The position numbers and the translations under genes were made by a program. 64,000 nt of DNA from Pseudomonas mosselii. Lineage in GTDB: Bacteria > Pseudomonadota > Gammaproteobacteria > Pseudomonadales > Pseudomonadaceae. The stretch lies in the NCBI RefSeq assembly GCF_005796105.1, contig NZ_VAUO01000002.1:124001-188000 (forward strand), read 5' to 3'. Below are positions 44,322-53,695 of this stretch, piece after piece. A model generated the notes under the pieces. It saw nothing but the letters and a program-made list of their open reading frames with translations. It ran no database searches and had not been told where the DNA came from. Within the stretch, counting starts at the first letter, position 1. Each line of letters begins with the position of its first letter.

Positions 44322-45566
44322 ATGCGTCTTGTTTCCACACTCACCGGAGTGAGCCTCACCGGCATGATGCTGGCTCTGAGTACTCCGGCCAGTGCCGCAG
44401 TCGACGCCAAGCTGCTCGAAATGCTCCGCGCCAACGGCTCGATCAACCAGGAGCAGTACGCCGAACTGCAACAGGACCTGGCGACCGAAACCAAGGAAAA
44501 GGCGGCTCAAAAAGCGCAAGCAGAGCGCATGAGTTCGTTCGAACAGAAAGTGGCATGGGCTGCCAAGACCCAGATCAAAGGCGATGTGCGCCTGCGTTAC
44601 GAAGACGTCAACGTCGACAACCCGATTGCCCGCAGCGGCAATCAGGACCGCGAGCGCGTGCGTGCCCGCGTCGGTTTCTACAGCGAGATCAACCCGCAGG
44701 TCGACGCCGGCGTGCGGGTGGCCACCGGCAGCAGCGCCGATGCCCGCTCGACCAACCAGAGCCTGGACAACTACTTCGAGAAAAAGGCGCTGTGGGTCGA
44801 CATGGCCTACCTCGACTGGCACCCAACCGCCGTGCCTAACCTGCACATCATCGGCGGCAAGATGGCCCAGCCATGGGTGAGCATGGGCGACATCATCTGG
44901 GACAGCGACATCAACCCGGAAGGCGTGGCCGTCACCTACAAGACCAACCTGGGCGCAGCCGAAGTGTTCGGCAGCGTCGGTCACTACAACCTGAAGGACA
45001 ACGTCGATGGCGACGGCGTGCAGTACAAGCACGACGCACAGCTGTACCACGGCCAGTTGGGCACCAAGTTCAACCTGGCTGACACCGTGAAGATGACCGT
45101 TGGCGGCAGCATCTACGGCTACGACAACGACAAGGCCTCTGCCGTGCTGCGCTCGCTGGGCAACACCACCGACGAGTTCAACCTGGTCGAAGGCTTCGGT
45201 CAGCTGGACTTCACCGGCTTCGCCATTCCGCTGTCGGCGTACGGTCAGTTCGTCAAGAACACCGAAAGCACCGATGGCAAGGACAAGGCCTGGCTGGCCG
45301 GTGTGAAGACCAAGCTCGGCGCCTGGAGCCTGGACTACAACTACCGTGACGTGCAGCGTAACGGTGTGGTGAGCCTGTTCACCGATTCGGACTTCGGCAA
45401 CGGCTTCACCGGCTCGCGCGGCCACAAGTTCAAGGTCGGTTACGAAATCGACAAGAACTTCTCTCTGGGTGCGGCCTACCTGATGGCCAAGACCGACTAC
45501 TCCAACCTGCCGAACAGCGATGCCGACGTAGACACGCTGCAGGTAGACCTGGAAGCGAAGTTCTAA
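44322..45566 (+). CDS. Putative outer-membrane porin
   Basis: 414 residues from ATG 44322 after GGGAGA. Signal peptide at 1-25 (ending TPASA). A periplasmic helical segment at about 26-75 (NGSINQEQYAELQQDLATET) is followed by a beta-barrel with alternating aromatic strands and a C-terminal Phe (LQVDLEAKF), the outer-membrane insertion signal. It belongs to the putative porin group (PF16930-like) common in Pseudomonas, not to OprD. Substrate unknown. An intrinsic terminator lies 27 bases after the stop. Confidence 0.88.
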   Translation: MRLVSTLTGVSLTGMMLALSTPASAAVDAKLLEMLRANGSINQEQYAELQQDLATETKEKAAQKAQAERMSSFEQKVAWAAKTQIKGDVRLRYEDVNVDNPIARSGNQDRERVRARVGFYSEINPQVDAGVRVATGSSADARSTNQSLDNYFEKKALWVDMAYLDWHPTAVPNLHIIGGKMAQPWVSMGDIIWDSDINPEGVAVTYKTNLGAAEVFGSVGHYNLKDNVDGDGVQYKHDAQLYHGQLGTKFNLADTVKMTVGGSIYGYDNDKASAVLRSLGNTTDEFNLVEGFGQLDFTGFAIPLSAYGQFVKNTESTDGKDKAWLAGVKTKLGAWSLDYNYRDVQRNGVVSLFTDSDFGNGFTGSRGHKFKVGYEIDKNFSLGAAYLMAKTDYSNLPNSDADVDTLQVDLEAKF

Positions 45567-45593
45567 GCGACACCCTCCTCTGCTTCACTCTGA

Positions 45594-45637
45594 GGCGGGA
45601 AATGCCGACCCCCCATCCGGCGTTTCCCGCCTTTTTT
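45594..45637 (+). terminator. Intrinsic terminator of the porin gene
   Basis: GGCGGGAAATGCCG and CGGCGTTTCCCGCC form a long stem (one bulge), followed by TTTTTT at 45632-45637. Confidence 0.93.
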
Positions 45638-45720
45638 AGCGGCAAGCGGCAAGCTTCAAGTAAAAGCAGATCGCGGGGGACCACAGATCTGCTCTTGCTT
45701 GTAGCTTGTAGCTCGCCGCT
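45638..45720. repeat. 83-base palindromic intergenic element
   Basis: Two 35-base arms, 45638-45672 (AGCGGCAAGCGGCAAGC...) and 45686-45720, are complementary over about 28 positions, with a 13-base loop. It lies between the porin terminator and the stop of the ketoacyl synthase gene. The AAGCGGCAAGC word recurs at 57122-57132 in another structured spacer, so both belong to one repeat family. Confidence 0.75.
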
Positions 45721-45725
45721 GCGCC

Positions 45726-46847
45726 TCAGTGCTTGCGCAGAATCACGCTACCAATCGAATACCCCGCCCCGAACGAGCTGAGCACCGCAACCGAGCCCTT
45801 GGGCAAATCATCCTGATACAGGTGGAAGGCGATCACCGAACCTGCGGAGCTGGTGTTGGCATAGCGGTCCAGAATAACGGGAGCCTCATCCTCGTTCACC
45901 TCGCGCCCCAACAGCTTCTTGACGATCAGGTGGTTCATGCTGAGGTTGGCCTGATGCAGCCAGAAACGCTTCACGTCCGACGCTTGCAGGCCATTTTCAG
46001 CCAGGTGCTTGCCGACCAGTTCGGCAACCATCGGGCACACTTCCTTGAACACCTTGCGCCCTTCCTGCACGAACAACTTGTCGCGCGCATCAACACCCTC
46101 TTCACCAGCACGGTTGAGGAAACCGAAGTTGTTCCGAATATTGTTGGAGAACACCGTCGCCAACTTGGTGCTCACCACATCGAACTGATGCTCGGAACTG
46201 GCAAGGTCGGCGCGCTCGACCAGCACGGCGGTGGCGGCATCACCGAAGATGAAGTGGCTGTCGCGGTCACGGAAGTTGAGGTGACCGGTGCAAATCTCTG
46301 GGCTAACCACCAGCACGGCACGGGCCTGGCCCAGTTGCACGCTGTTGGCAGCGGTCTGAATACCGAAGGTGGCCGACGAACAGGCCACGTTCATGTCGAA
46401 GGCAAAGCCCTGGATGCCCAGCGCCTGCTGCACCTCGATGGCGATAGCCGGATACGGACGCTGTAGGTTCGAACACGCCACCAACACGCCATCGACATCC
46501 GCAGCTGTTCGGCCAGCACGCTCCAGTGCCTGACGCGCGGCGGCCACGCCCATTTCGCAAAGGATCGACTGTTCGTCGTTGCTGCGCTCAGGCAGCCGTG
46601 GCTTCATGCGCTGCGGATCGAGGATCCCGGCCTTGTCCATGACGAAGCGGCTCTTGATACCTGAGGCCTTCTCGATGAACGCAGCATCCGACAGCGGTGC
46701 CGCTTCCACCTCGCCACGCTCGATGGCAGCGGCATTGTCGCGATTGAACTGTTGCGACCAGGTATTGAAGGATTCCACCAGTTCTTCGTTGGAAATGCTC
46801 TGGGCCGGGGTATACAGGCCGGTGCCGCTGATCACGACGTTATGCAC
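45726..46847 (-). CDS. Beta-ketoacyl-ACP synthase III-like enzyme
   Basis: 373 residues from GTG 46847, with AGAGGAA upstream; longer readings lack a ribosome site. Thiolase-fold condensing enzyme with catalytic Cys156 (NVACSSATFG), His298 (FWLHQANLS) and Asn331 (RYANTSSAGS). It is longer than E. coli FabH because of an insertion near residues 30-60. It closely resembles PA3286 of P. aeruginosa, which as I recall condenses octanoyl-CoA with malonyl-ACP and so feeds beta-oxidation products into fatty-acid synthesis. The nearby fadD genes fit that link. Confidence 0.9.
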   Translation of the reverse strand: MHNVVISGTGLYTPAQSISNEELVESFNTWSQQFNRDNAAAIERGEVEAAPLSDAAFIEKASGIKSRFVMDKAGILDPQRMKPRLPERSNDEQSILCEMGVAAARQALERAGRTAADVDGVLVACSNLQRPYPAIAIEVQQALGIQGFAFDMNVACSSATFGIQTAANSVQLGQARAVLVVSPEICTGHLNFRDRDSHFIFGDAATAVLVERADLASSEHQFDVVSTKLATVFSNNIRNNFGFLNRAGEEGVDARDKLFVQEGRKVFKEVCPMVAELVGKHLAENGLQASDVKRFWLHQANLSMNHLIVKKLLGREVNEDEAPVILDRYANTSSAGSVIAFHLYQDDLPKGSVAVLSSFGAGYSIGSVILRKH

Positions 46848-47065
46848 GGTCGTTCCTCTGGTCAGAGGCCATCGCCACGCGGCGCTGGCCGGGATAGGGG
46901 GCATCATACTGGCACCTTGGTGCCAATTTGCAGGCGAAGGGCAAGCCCTCGTTCACGGGTCGCTCCGCATCCATCCAGGCTGCGCGGCCTGGTGGGCGCG
47001 GGTCCACTCACGAACGGCCGCACAGCGGCCGCAAATTCCTGCAAGTTTGCCACAACTTACAACGG

Positions 47066-50000
47066 TTAGGCTTCCACCTGGCTCCACTGCTTGCTCAAAC
47101 GCTTGTCGGAAACCGGCACCTTGGTGCCCAGTTGCTGAGCGAACAGCGACACCCGGTACTCCTCCAGCAGCCAGCGGTACAGTGTCAGTTGCTCGTCACG
47201 CTTGCCTTCCTGGGCATGCTTGTCGGCACGCGCCTTGTACTGCGCCCAGCAATTGGCCAGCTCGCTGCTCCACACGCGATCCTTCTGCACCTGCGAGCCG
47301 AGCTTTTCAAGGCGCAATTCCACCGCTTTCAGGTAGCGCGGCAACTCCTTGAACCAGGCGCCCGGGGTTTCCCGCACGAAACCTGGGTACACCAAGTTGG
47401 CCAACTGCTGCTTGATGTCGTTGAGTGCCACCGCCTGGCTCAGGTCGATCTTGCCCTTGAAGCGCTTCTGCAAACCATGCCACAGCTTGAGCACCTCCAG
47501 GGTCTGGCGCGCCAGGCGCTCGGCGTGCTCGGTCCAACTGCCGCGCTTGCGCTCGGCGAGCGAGGCCAGGCCGGCGCCGTCGCGGGGTAGCGGGTCTTCA
47601 CCTTCAAGCACGCAACTGTCGAGGCTGGCCAGCAGGATGTCTTCCACCAGCGCCTCGACCCGGCCCAGCTCGCGGTACAACAAGCCCAGCTCGGTCAGCC
47701 CGGGCAACTTGCCACGCAGGAACTTGGCAGGCTCAGCCAGCTGTTGCAGCAGCAGGCGCTGCAACGCACGGCGGTGCTGGAACTCGGCTTCGGCCTGGGT
47801 CGAGAAACGGCCCTCGCGCACGCTGCCACTCTCTTCCACCAACGCCGGGTAGACCGTCATCGACAGGCCGGCGATCTTCTGCTGAGCAGTCTGCGCGACC
47901 TGGCTGAAGGCCTTGGCTTGCACCGGCTGCTCGGCTTTTTCGTTACGCGGCAAGGCCAACGCCGCCTGGCTAGCGGCAGCGAAGCGCGCAGTCAGTTCGG
48001 CCAGGTCACGGCCTTCGCCGAGGAACTTGCCCTGAGCGTCGACCACTTCGATGTTCATCCGCAGGTGGCCTTCCACCAGGCTTGCCGCTTCGGCCCAGGC
48101 CTCGTCGCTGACCCGCACACCGGTCATGCGCAGCAGTTCCTGACCCAGCGCCTGAGGCAAGGCGCCGTGGGCGAAGGTCATGCGTGCCAGCGACGCCTTG
48201 ACGAAGTCCGGCACCGGCACGAAGTTCTTGCGCAGGGCTTTGGGCAGGTTACGGACCAACGCGATGCACTTGGCTTCGAGTAATCCCGGCACCAGCCATT
48301 CCAGGCGCTCGCCCGGCAGGTTCGGCAACAACGGCGCCGGCACTCTTACGGTCACGCCATCGCGGGGGTGGTTGGGCTCGAAGTGGTAGCTCAGCGACAG
48401 GCGCAGCTCGCCCACCTGCAAGTGGTCCGGGTACTGCGCGGCGGTGACCTCGCTGGCCTCGCGGGCGAGTACGTCTTCCTCACGCATGATCAGCAGGTTG
48501 GCGTCCTTCTGGCTGTTCATCCGGTACCAGCTGTCGAAAGTCGCGGTCTGGTGGATCTCCTCGGGCAAGCGCGCCTCGTAGAAGCCGTACAATGTCTCTT
48601 CGTCGGCCAGGATGTCGCGGCGGCGCGCCTTGGCTTCGAGTTCGTCCAACTGCTCCAGCAAGCGCTTGTTGGCCGCCAGGCACTTGGCCCGCGACTGGAT
48701 CTGGCCACCGACCAGACCTTCGCGAATGAACAGCTCGCGCGAGGTAACCGGGTCGATCGGGCCGAAGTGCACTGGCCGGCGACCCACCAGGATCAGGCCG
48801 TACAGGGTGATCTGCTCAAAGGCCACCACCTGGCCGCGCTTTTTCTCCCAGTGCGGCTCGAAGTGGTTCTTCTTGATCAGGTGACTGGCCAGCGGCTCGA
48901 TCCAGTCCGGCTCGATCTTGGCCACCATGCGCGCATACAACTTGGTGGTTTCTACCAGCTCCGCGGCCATCACCCACTGTGGGCGCTTGCGGCCGATGCC
49001 CGAGGATGGATGAATCCAGAAACGGCGCTGGCGCGCGCCCTGATAGTCGCCCTCTTCGGCCTTATGGCCAATCTGGCTGAGCAGGCCACTGAGAATGGCC
49101 TTGTGCATGCGCGGGTAGTCGCAGGGCTCCTTGTTCACCGTCAGTTGCAGGTCGCGGCAGATCAGCGACAACTGGCGATGCGCATCACGCCATTCGCGCA
49201 GGCGCAGGTAGTTGAGAAACTGCTTGCGGCACCAGTTGCGCAGGGGGTTGGCGGTGAGTGCCTGGCGCTGTTCCTCGAAGCCGCGCCACAGGTTCACCAG
49301 CGCGGCGAAGTCGGAGTCGACGTCCTTCCACTGCGCATGCGCCTGATCGGCGGCCTGCTGGCGCTCCGGTGGGCGCTCACGCGGGTCCTGAACCGACAGC
49401 GCGCTGGCGACGATCAGCACTTCCTGCAAGCTGCCTTGGCGTGCGCCTTCGAGCAGCATCCGGCCCAGCCGTGGATCGATCGGCAGGCGCGCCAGCTGAC
49501 GCCCCAGCGGGGTGAGCTGGTTCTCGCGATTGACCGCCGACAGCTCCTGCAACAGGTTGAAACCATCGCTGATGGCCTTGCCATCTGGCGGCTCGATGAA
49601 CGGGAAGGCATCGATTGCGCCCAGGCGCAGGTGCAGCATCTGCAGGATCACCGCTGCCAGGTTGGTCCGCAGGATCTCGGGATCGGTAAACGCTGGACGC
49701 GCGTTGAAATCGTCCTCGCTGTACAGGCGGATGCAGATACCCGGCTCGACCCGCCCGCAACGGCCCTTGCGCTGGTTGGCGCTGGCTTGCGAGACGGCCT
49801 CGATTGGCAGGCGCTGGACTTTGGCGCGGTAGCTGTAGCGGCTGATGCGCGCGGTGCCGCTGTCGATCACGTAGCGAATACCCGGCACGGTCAACGAGGT
49901 TTCGGCGACGTTGGTCGCCAGCACTACCCGCCGACCACTGTGGGACTGGAAGATCTTCTGCTGCTCGGCCGGGGTCAGGCGCGCGTACAACGGCAGGATC

Positions 50001-50971
50001 TCGGTGTGGCGCAGCTGCGCCTTGCGCAAGATCTCGGCAGCATCACGGATCTCGCGCTCACCGGGCAGGAACACCAGCACATCGCCTGGGCCCTTGCCCT
50101 GGCTGCGCTCGTGATGGGCGATCTCATCGAGGGTGGCGAGAATCGCCTGGTCGACCGAAATATCGTCCTCGACCTGGTTGCCTTCCTCGTCCTGCTCGCG
50201 GGTCAGCGGGCGGTACCAGGTATCCACCGGGAAGGTGCGCCCGGACACCTCGATGATCGGTGCGCCATCGAAGTGCTGGGAGAAACGCTCCAGGTCGATG
50301 GTCGCCGAGGTGATGATCAGTTTGAGGTCCGGGCGGCGGTGCAGCAGGGTCTTGAGGTAGCCGAGCAGGAAGTCGATGTTCAGGCTGCGCTCGTGGGCCT
50401 CGTCGACGATGATCGTGTCGTAGCGTTCCAGAAAACGGTCGTGCTGGGTTTCGGCCAGCAGGATGCCGTCGGTCATCAGCTTGACCAGGGTATTGGCGTC
50501 GCTCTGGTCCTCGAAACGCACCTGGTAGCCGACCAGCGCCCCCAGCGGCGTGCCCAGCTCCTCGGCGACCCGCGCCGCGACGCTGCGCGCGGCGATCCGG
50601 CGCGGCTGGGTGTGGGCGATCAAGCCGTGACTACCACGCCCAAGTTCCAGGCAGATCTTCGGCAACTGGGTGGTCTTGCCCGAGCCGGTCTCACCAGCGA
50701 TCACCAGTACCTGGTGCTCGGCCAGGGCCTTCTTGATCTCGTCACGCTTGGCCGCGATCGGCAGGCTGTCGTCATAACGGATGGTCGGCACGCTATGCTG
50801 GCGCGCGGTGACCTGGGCGCAGGAAGCCTGGACCTTTTCCACCCACTGCGCGAGCTTGCCCTCATCGGGGCGTTTGCGCAGCTCGTGCAACTGCCGCCGC
50901 AGGCGATGGCGGTCGGCGATCATGGCGTGGTCGAGGTTCTTCAGCAACTGGTCGATGGCGTGGTCTGTCAT
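47066..50971 (-). CDS. hrpA: ATP-dependent RNA helicase HrpA
   Basis: 1301 residues, the expected length of HrpA. DEAH-box motifs: Walker A GETGSGKT (93-100), DEAH (190-193), SAT (SATIDLERF) and QRKGRCGRVEPG near 430. HA2 and OB domains follow, then the long HrpA-specific C terminus (DUF3418). It acts on RNA, and in E. coli it helps rescue stalled ribosomes and process mRNA. The ribosome site before 50971 is weak. The ATG is the first in frame and the N terminus matches the family. Confidence 0.95.
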   Translation of the reverse strand: MTDHAIDQLLKNLDHAMIADRHRLRRQLHELRKRPDEGKLAQWVEKVQASCAQVTARQHSVPTIRYDDSLPIAAKRDEIKKALAEHQVLVIAGETGSGKTTQLPKICLELGRGSHGLIAHTQPRRIAARSVAARVAEELGTPLGALVGYQVRFEDQSDANTLVKLMTDGILLAETQHDRFLERYDTIIVDEAHERSLNIDFLLGYLKTLLHRRPDLKLIITSATIDLERFSQHFDGAPIIEVSGRTFPVDTWYRPLTREQDEEGNQVEDDISVDQAILATLDEIAHHERSQGKGPGDVLVFLPGEREIRDAAEILRKAQLRHTEILPLYARLTPAEQQKIFQSHSGRRVVLATNVAETSLTVPGIRYVIDSGTARISRYSYRAKVQRLPIEAVSQASANQRKGRCGRVEPGICIRLYSEDDFNARPAFTDPEILRTNLAAVILQMLHLRLGAIDAFPFIEPPDGKAISDGFNLLQELSAVNRENQLTPLGRQLARLPIDPRLGRMLLEGARQGSLQEVLIVASALSVQDPRERPPERQQAADQAHAQWKDVDSDFAALVNLWRGFEEQRQALTANPLRNWCRKQFLNYLRLREWRDAHRQLSLICRDLQLTVNKEPCDYPRMHKAILSGLLSQIGHKAEEGDYQGARQRRFWIHPSSGIGRKRPQWVMAAELVETTKLYARMVAKIEPDWIEPLASHLIKKNHFEPHWEKKRGQVVAFEQITLYGLILVGRRPVHFGPIDPVTSRELFIREGLVGGQIQSRAKCLAANKRLLEQLDELEAKARRRDILADEETLYGFYEARLPEEIHQTATFDSWYRMNSQKDANLLIMREEDVLAREASEVTAAQYPDHLQVGELRLSLSYHFEPNHPRDGVTVRVPAPLLPNLPGERLEWLVPGLLEAKCIALVRNLPKALRKNFVPVPDFVKASLARMTFAHGALPQALGQELLRMTGVRVSDEAWAEAASLVEGHLRMNIEVVDAQGKFLGEGRDLAELTARFAAASQAALALPRNEKAEQPVQAKAFSQVAQTAQQKIAGLSMTVYPALVEESGSVREGRFSTQAEAEFQHRRALQRLLLQQLAEPAKFLRGKLPGLTELGLLYRELGRVEALVEDILLASLDSCVLEGEDPLPRDGAGLASLAERKRGSWTEHAERLARQTLEVLKLWHGLQKRFKGKIDLSQAVALNDIKQQLANLVYPGFVRETPGAWFKELPRYLKAVELRLEKLGSQVQKDRVWSSELANCWAQYKARADKHAQEGKRDEQLTLYRWLLEEYRVSLFAQQLGTKVPVSDKRLSKQWSQVEA

Positions 50972-51075
50972 GGGGCTTTTTAGTGATGCAGGTGGGCGCT
51001 GCTTTTACATGGTCGGCATTTGTAAGGGGCGCGATTGTCGCAGATTTGCCGGATGGATGCTGCCCATGCCAACCA

Positions 51076-51324
51076 TCAGTCACGATCACGCTCGAAATAG
51101 CGGGAACGCTTGAATAGCAACGGGGTAGCGATTGCCATGAAAAAAGCTGACCAGCCAATACCATCAAGTTGCAGGAACTGCTCTTCACCCAGTTGAGTAC
51201 AAGCAGTGATCCCTGTGACGCTGAACACGATGTAAAGAAAAAGCCTGATGCACCTTGACCGGCATGCCCAGTCGACTAACGTGCCGACCACGAGAGCATA
51301 GCAAATAGCATAAAGCACCCACAT
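51076..51324 (-). CDS. Small membrane protein, hypothetical
   Basis: 82 residues, ATG 51324 with a purine-rich GAAGGGGG ribosome site. Two or three hydrophobic segments (IFSVTGITACTQ lies between LYAICYALVVGTLVDWA and GWSAFFMAIATPLLF), ending in a charged tail (KRSRYFERDRD). No family is recognised. It begins 13 bases after the stop of the hydrophobic small gene at 51338-51664, so the two form a tiny operon. One possible reading is the immunity half of a toxin or bacteriocin pair; this is speculative. Confidence 0.6.
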   Translation of the reverse strand: MWVLYAICYALVVGTLVDWACRSRCIRLFLYIVFSVTGITACTQLGEEQFLQLDGIGWSAFFMAIATPLLFKRSRYFERDRD

Positions 51325-51337
51325 ATCCGCCCCCCCT

Positions 51338-51664
51338 TCAGATAATCAACATCAGGCTGCTGAATTGAGGACCAATACCGCCCTTCACAGTGGCTGATAG
51401 TGATGCCAGCACATCCCCAGCATGAAAAGTAGGAATTTTATTCTGAATCAACCAGGCCACAGCACCGGTGACAGCGATCCCTGCGACCGCTCCCGCAGGC
51501 CCACCTGCCATAGCTATCGCAACATCAGCCGTCGCTTTTCCCGCTGCGCTGCTGAAAATGCCCGAAACCCTGTATCGCTGCTGATTGAGGCTGTCTCCCT
51601 GCTGACGAGTTAACGGGCGTGATACTGCAACCGTCATATGGCAGGGCCGCTGCCCTGCCAGCAT
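51338..51664 (-). CDS. Small Gly/Ala-rich hydrophobic protein, hypothetical
   Basis: 108 residues from ATG 51664 (AGGA four bases upstream); an internal ATG at 51637 has no ribosome site. A polar N-terminal part of about 40 residues is followed by a Gly/Ala-rich hydrophobic helix (MAGGPAGAVAGIAVTGAVAW) and an amphipathic end (GGIGPQFSSLMLII). The look is that of a bacteriocin-like or pore-forming small peptide, but no family is recognised and no processing or export gene is adjacent. Base composition is less GC-rich than the flanking hrpA gene. Confidence 0.5.
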   Translation of the reverse strand: MLAGQRPCHMTVAVSRPLTRQQGDSLNQQRYRVSGIFSSAAGKATADVAIAMAGGPAGAVAGIAVTGAVAWLIQNKIPTFHAGDVLASLSATVKGGIGPQFSSLMLII

Positions 51665-52303
51665 CCGGTCCTAAAGCTCCGCCATTTTTTCAACAATCCG
51701 ATAGTGTCCGGCATGCACCCACGGCAGGCTCGTTTGCCGAATTTGACAACATTCCCCTGGCTGGATGACGAACTCGCTGACATCGAAGACGATCGCGTGA
51801 TGTGCAACTACCTGATAAGTCCTCTGTGCTCGCATGGCTGTCCCTGTCGCTTGCCTATTCTGCAGAACGTAGGGACTTTCACCTCTAGCACTAGCCCTGC
51901 AAACTAGCCTAGGTCCGATAAAGCTGTGGGAGGCTTCCTAAGCTAAAGTGAAGCGACGGGCAAACCTTGCCAATGTTTAGCTCACACCGGAATGAACGTC
52001 GCCATTCACTGCTTTAATCAACCTTACGCCCCATGTGAGTATCGATTCATGCTCCCCGACCCGCTGATTGCCCGCCTACTGCCCCACCCTTCGCTGCCGA
52101 AGGCCAGGGCGCGTGCCGGCGAGAATCCGCTGGTGCATATCATCCTCGCCTTCTGGGCCCTGTGGCATTGCCGCCACGCGCGCCCACCGGACACCTCGCC
52201 CGCCCTGCACTGACCCGTTCCGGCCACCTGCGCCGGTCTTTCAGTCCGACCGCACCTGCTTGGCAGGCGGTCCCATGCGCCCGTGGGCGCGAGCGAACCC
52301 ATC
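51665..52303. other. Long spacer before the glutamine synthetase-like gene
   Basis: About 640 bases of mixed composition. One small frame, 52049-52213 (54 codons, MLPDPLIARLLPHP, with a hydrophobic ending VHIILAFWALWH), might be a real short gene but has only a weak ribosome site. Near 52237-52255 CCGCACCTGC and GGCAGGCGG can pair. I see no further features. Confidence 0.4.
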
Positions 52304-53668
52304 ATGCACTTTGCTCCTGCAGAGCAGGCCAGACGCTTCCTGGCCGAAAATCCCGATATCGAGCTGATCGAACTGTTCATCCTCGACGCCAACGGCGTCC
52401 CCCGCGGCAAGCTGCTGCACCGTGACGAACTGCTGGCGGTGTTCGACAGCGGGCGCCCGCTGCCCAGCACCATCCTGGGCCTGACCCTCAACGGCGACGA
52501 CGTGGAGAATTCGGGCCTGGTGTGGGACGTCGGCGATATCGATTGCCGCGCCTACCCCCTCGCAGACAGCCTGGTGCGCCTGCCCTGGCGCCGCGTGCCG
52601 ACGGCCGCCGTACAGGTCAGCATGCACCCCAGCGAAGGGCTGCCTGCGAGCATCGCCGACCCGCGCCATGTGCTGATCCGCACCATCGATGCCCTCAAGT
52701 CCGACGGCTACCATCCGGTGATGGCCTGCGAGCTGGAGTTCTACCTGCTCGACCAGCAGCGCGATGCCGATGGTCGGCCGCAACCGGCGCTGGACCGCGA
52801 TGGCGGCAGGCCACGCACCACGCAGGTGTACGGCCTGCGTGAGCTTGAGCAGATCGAGCCGTTCCTGGCCGATCTCTACGCCGCCTGCAAGGCGCAAGGC
52901 ATTCCGGCGCGCACGGCGATTTCCGAATACGCCCCCGGCCAGGTGGAGATCACCTTGGAACACGGCGACGCGCTCGCGGCGATGGACCAAGCCGTGCGCT
53001 ACAAGCGTCTGGTCAAGGGCGTGGCCAACGCCCACGGCATGCAGGCCTGCTTCATGGCTAAACCGTTCGCCCAGTTGGCCGGCACCGGCATGCACATGCA
53101 CCTGAGCCTGGCGGACGCCGAAGGCAACAACCTGTTCGCCAGCAGCGAGGCAGCCGGCACCGCGCTGCTGCGCCAGGCGGTCGGTGGCATGCTCCGTCAC
53201 TTACGCGAATCGCTGTTGCTGTTCTGCCCCAACGCCAACTCCTACCGACGCTTCCAGGCCAACAGCTACGCGCCGCTGGCGCCCACTTGGGGCGTGGACA
53301 ACCGCACGGTGAGCCTGCGCGTGCCAGGTGGTCCGGCCCACACCCGGCATGTGGAACACCGCATCTGCGGGGCCGACGCCAACCCTTACCTGGCCGCTGC
53401 AGCAATCCTCGCCGCCAGCCACCAGGGCATCCGCGAACAGCTCGATCCCGGCGCACCGGTCGAAGGCAACGGCTACGCCCAGGCCACCGAGCAGCTGCCC
53501 ACCGACTGGCTCACCACACTCGATGCACTGGAGCATTCGACCTGGGCCAGGGAAGCGCTGGGCAAGGCCTTCGTCGACGTGTACCTGAAGGTCAAGCAGG
53601 CCGAGTACCGCCAGTTCATGGCCGAGGTCGGTGAACAGGACTGGCGCTGGTACCTGCATCAGGCCTGA
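52304..53668 (+). CDS. Glutamine synthetase-family enzyme (PuuA-like gamma-glutamylamine synthetase)
   Basis: 454 residues from ATG 52304; GTG 52283 in frame is an alternative, as neither has a strong ribosome site. Glutamine-synthetase fold without an adenylylation-type Tyr loop. Metal ligands are in ACELEFYLL and EYAPGQVEITLEHG, the ATP site in GTGMHMHLSL, and NSYRRFQANSYAPLAPTWGVDNR and EHRICGADANPYLA fall in the substrate region. These features fit gamma-glutamylpolyamine synthetases more than GlnA. With the FAD oxidase gene 27 bases downstream it should start gamma-glutamylated polyamine or amine breakdown. Confidence 0.88.
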   Translation: MHFAPAEQARRFLAENPDIELIELFILDANGVPRGKLLHRDELLAVFDSGRPLPSTILGLTLNGDDVENSGLVWDVGDIDCRAYPLADSLVRLPWRRVPTAAVQVSMHPSEGLPASIADPRHVLIRTIDALKSDGYHPVMACELEFYLLDQQRDADGRPQPALDRDGGRPRTTQVYGLRELEQIEPFLADLYAACKAQGIPARTAISEYAPGQVEITLEHGDALAAMDQAVRYKRLVKGVANAHGMQACFMAKPFAQLAGTGMHMHLSLADAEGNNLFASSEAAGTALLRQAVGGMLRHLRESLLLFCPNANSYRRFQANSYAPLAPTWGVDNRTVSLRVPGGPAHTRHVEHRICGADANPYLAAAAILAASHQGIREQLDPGAPVEGNGYAQATEQLPTDWLTTLDALEHSTWAREALGKAFVDVYLKVKQAEYRQFMAEVGEQDWRWYLHQA

Positions 53669-53695
53669 GCCCGCGTACTACAACAAGGACTACTC

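Noticed and set aside
48368-50983. 871-codon open frame on the plus strand
   Set aside because: It lies entirely antisense to hrpA, whose motifs are complete, and its composition (Leu/Ala/Asp/Val/His/Gln-rich) is that of a shadow frame in GC-rich DNA.
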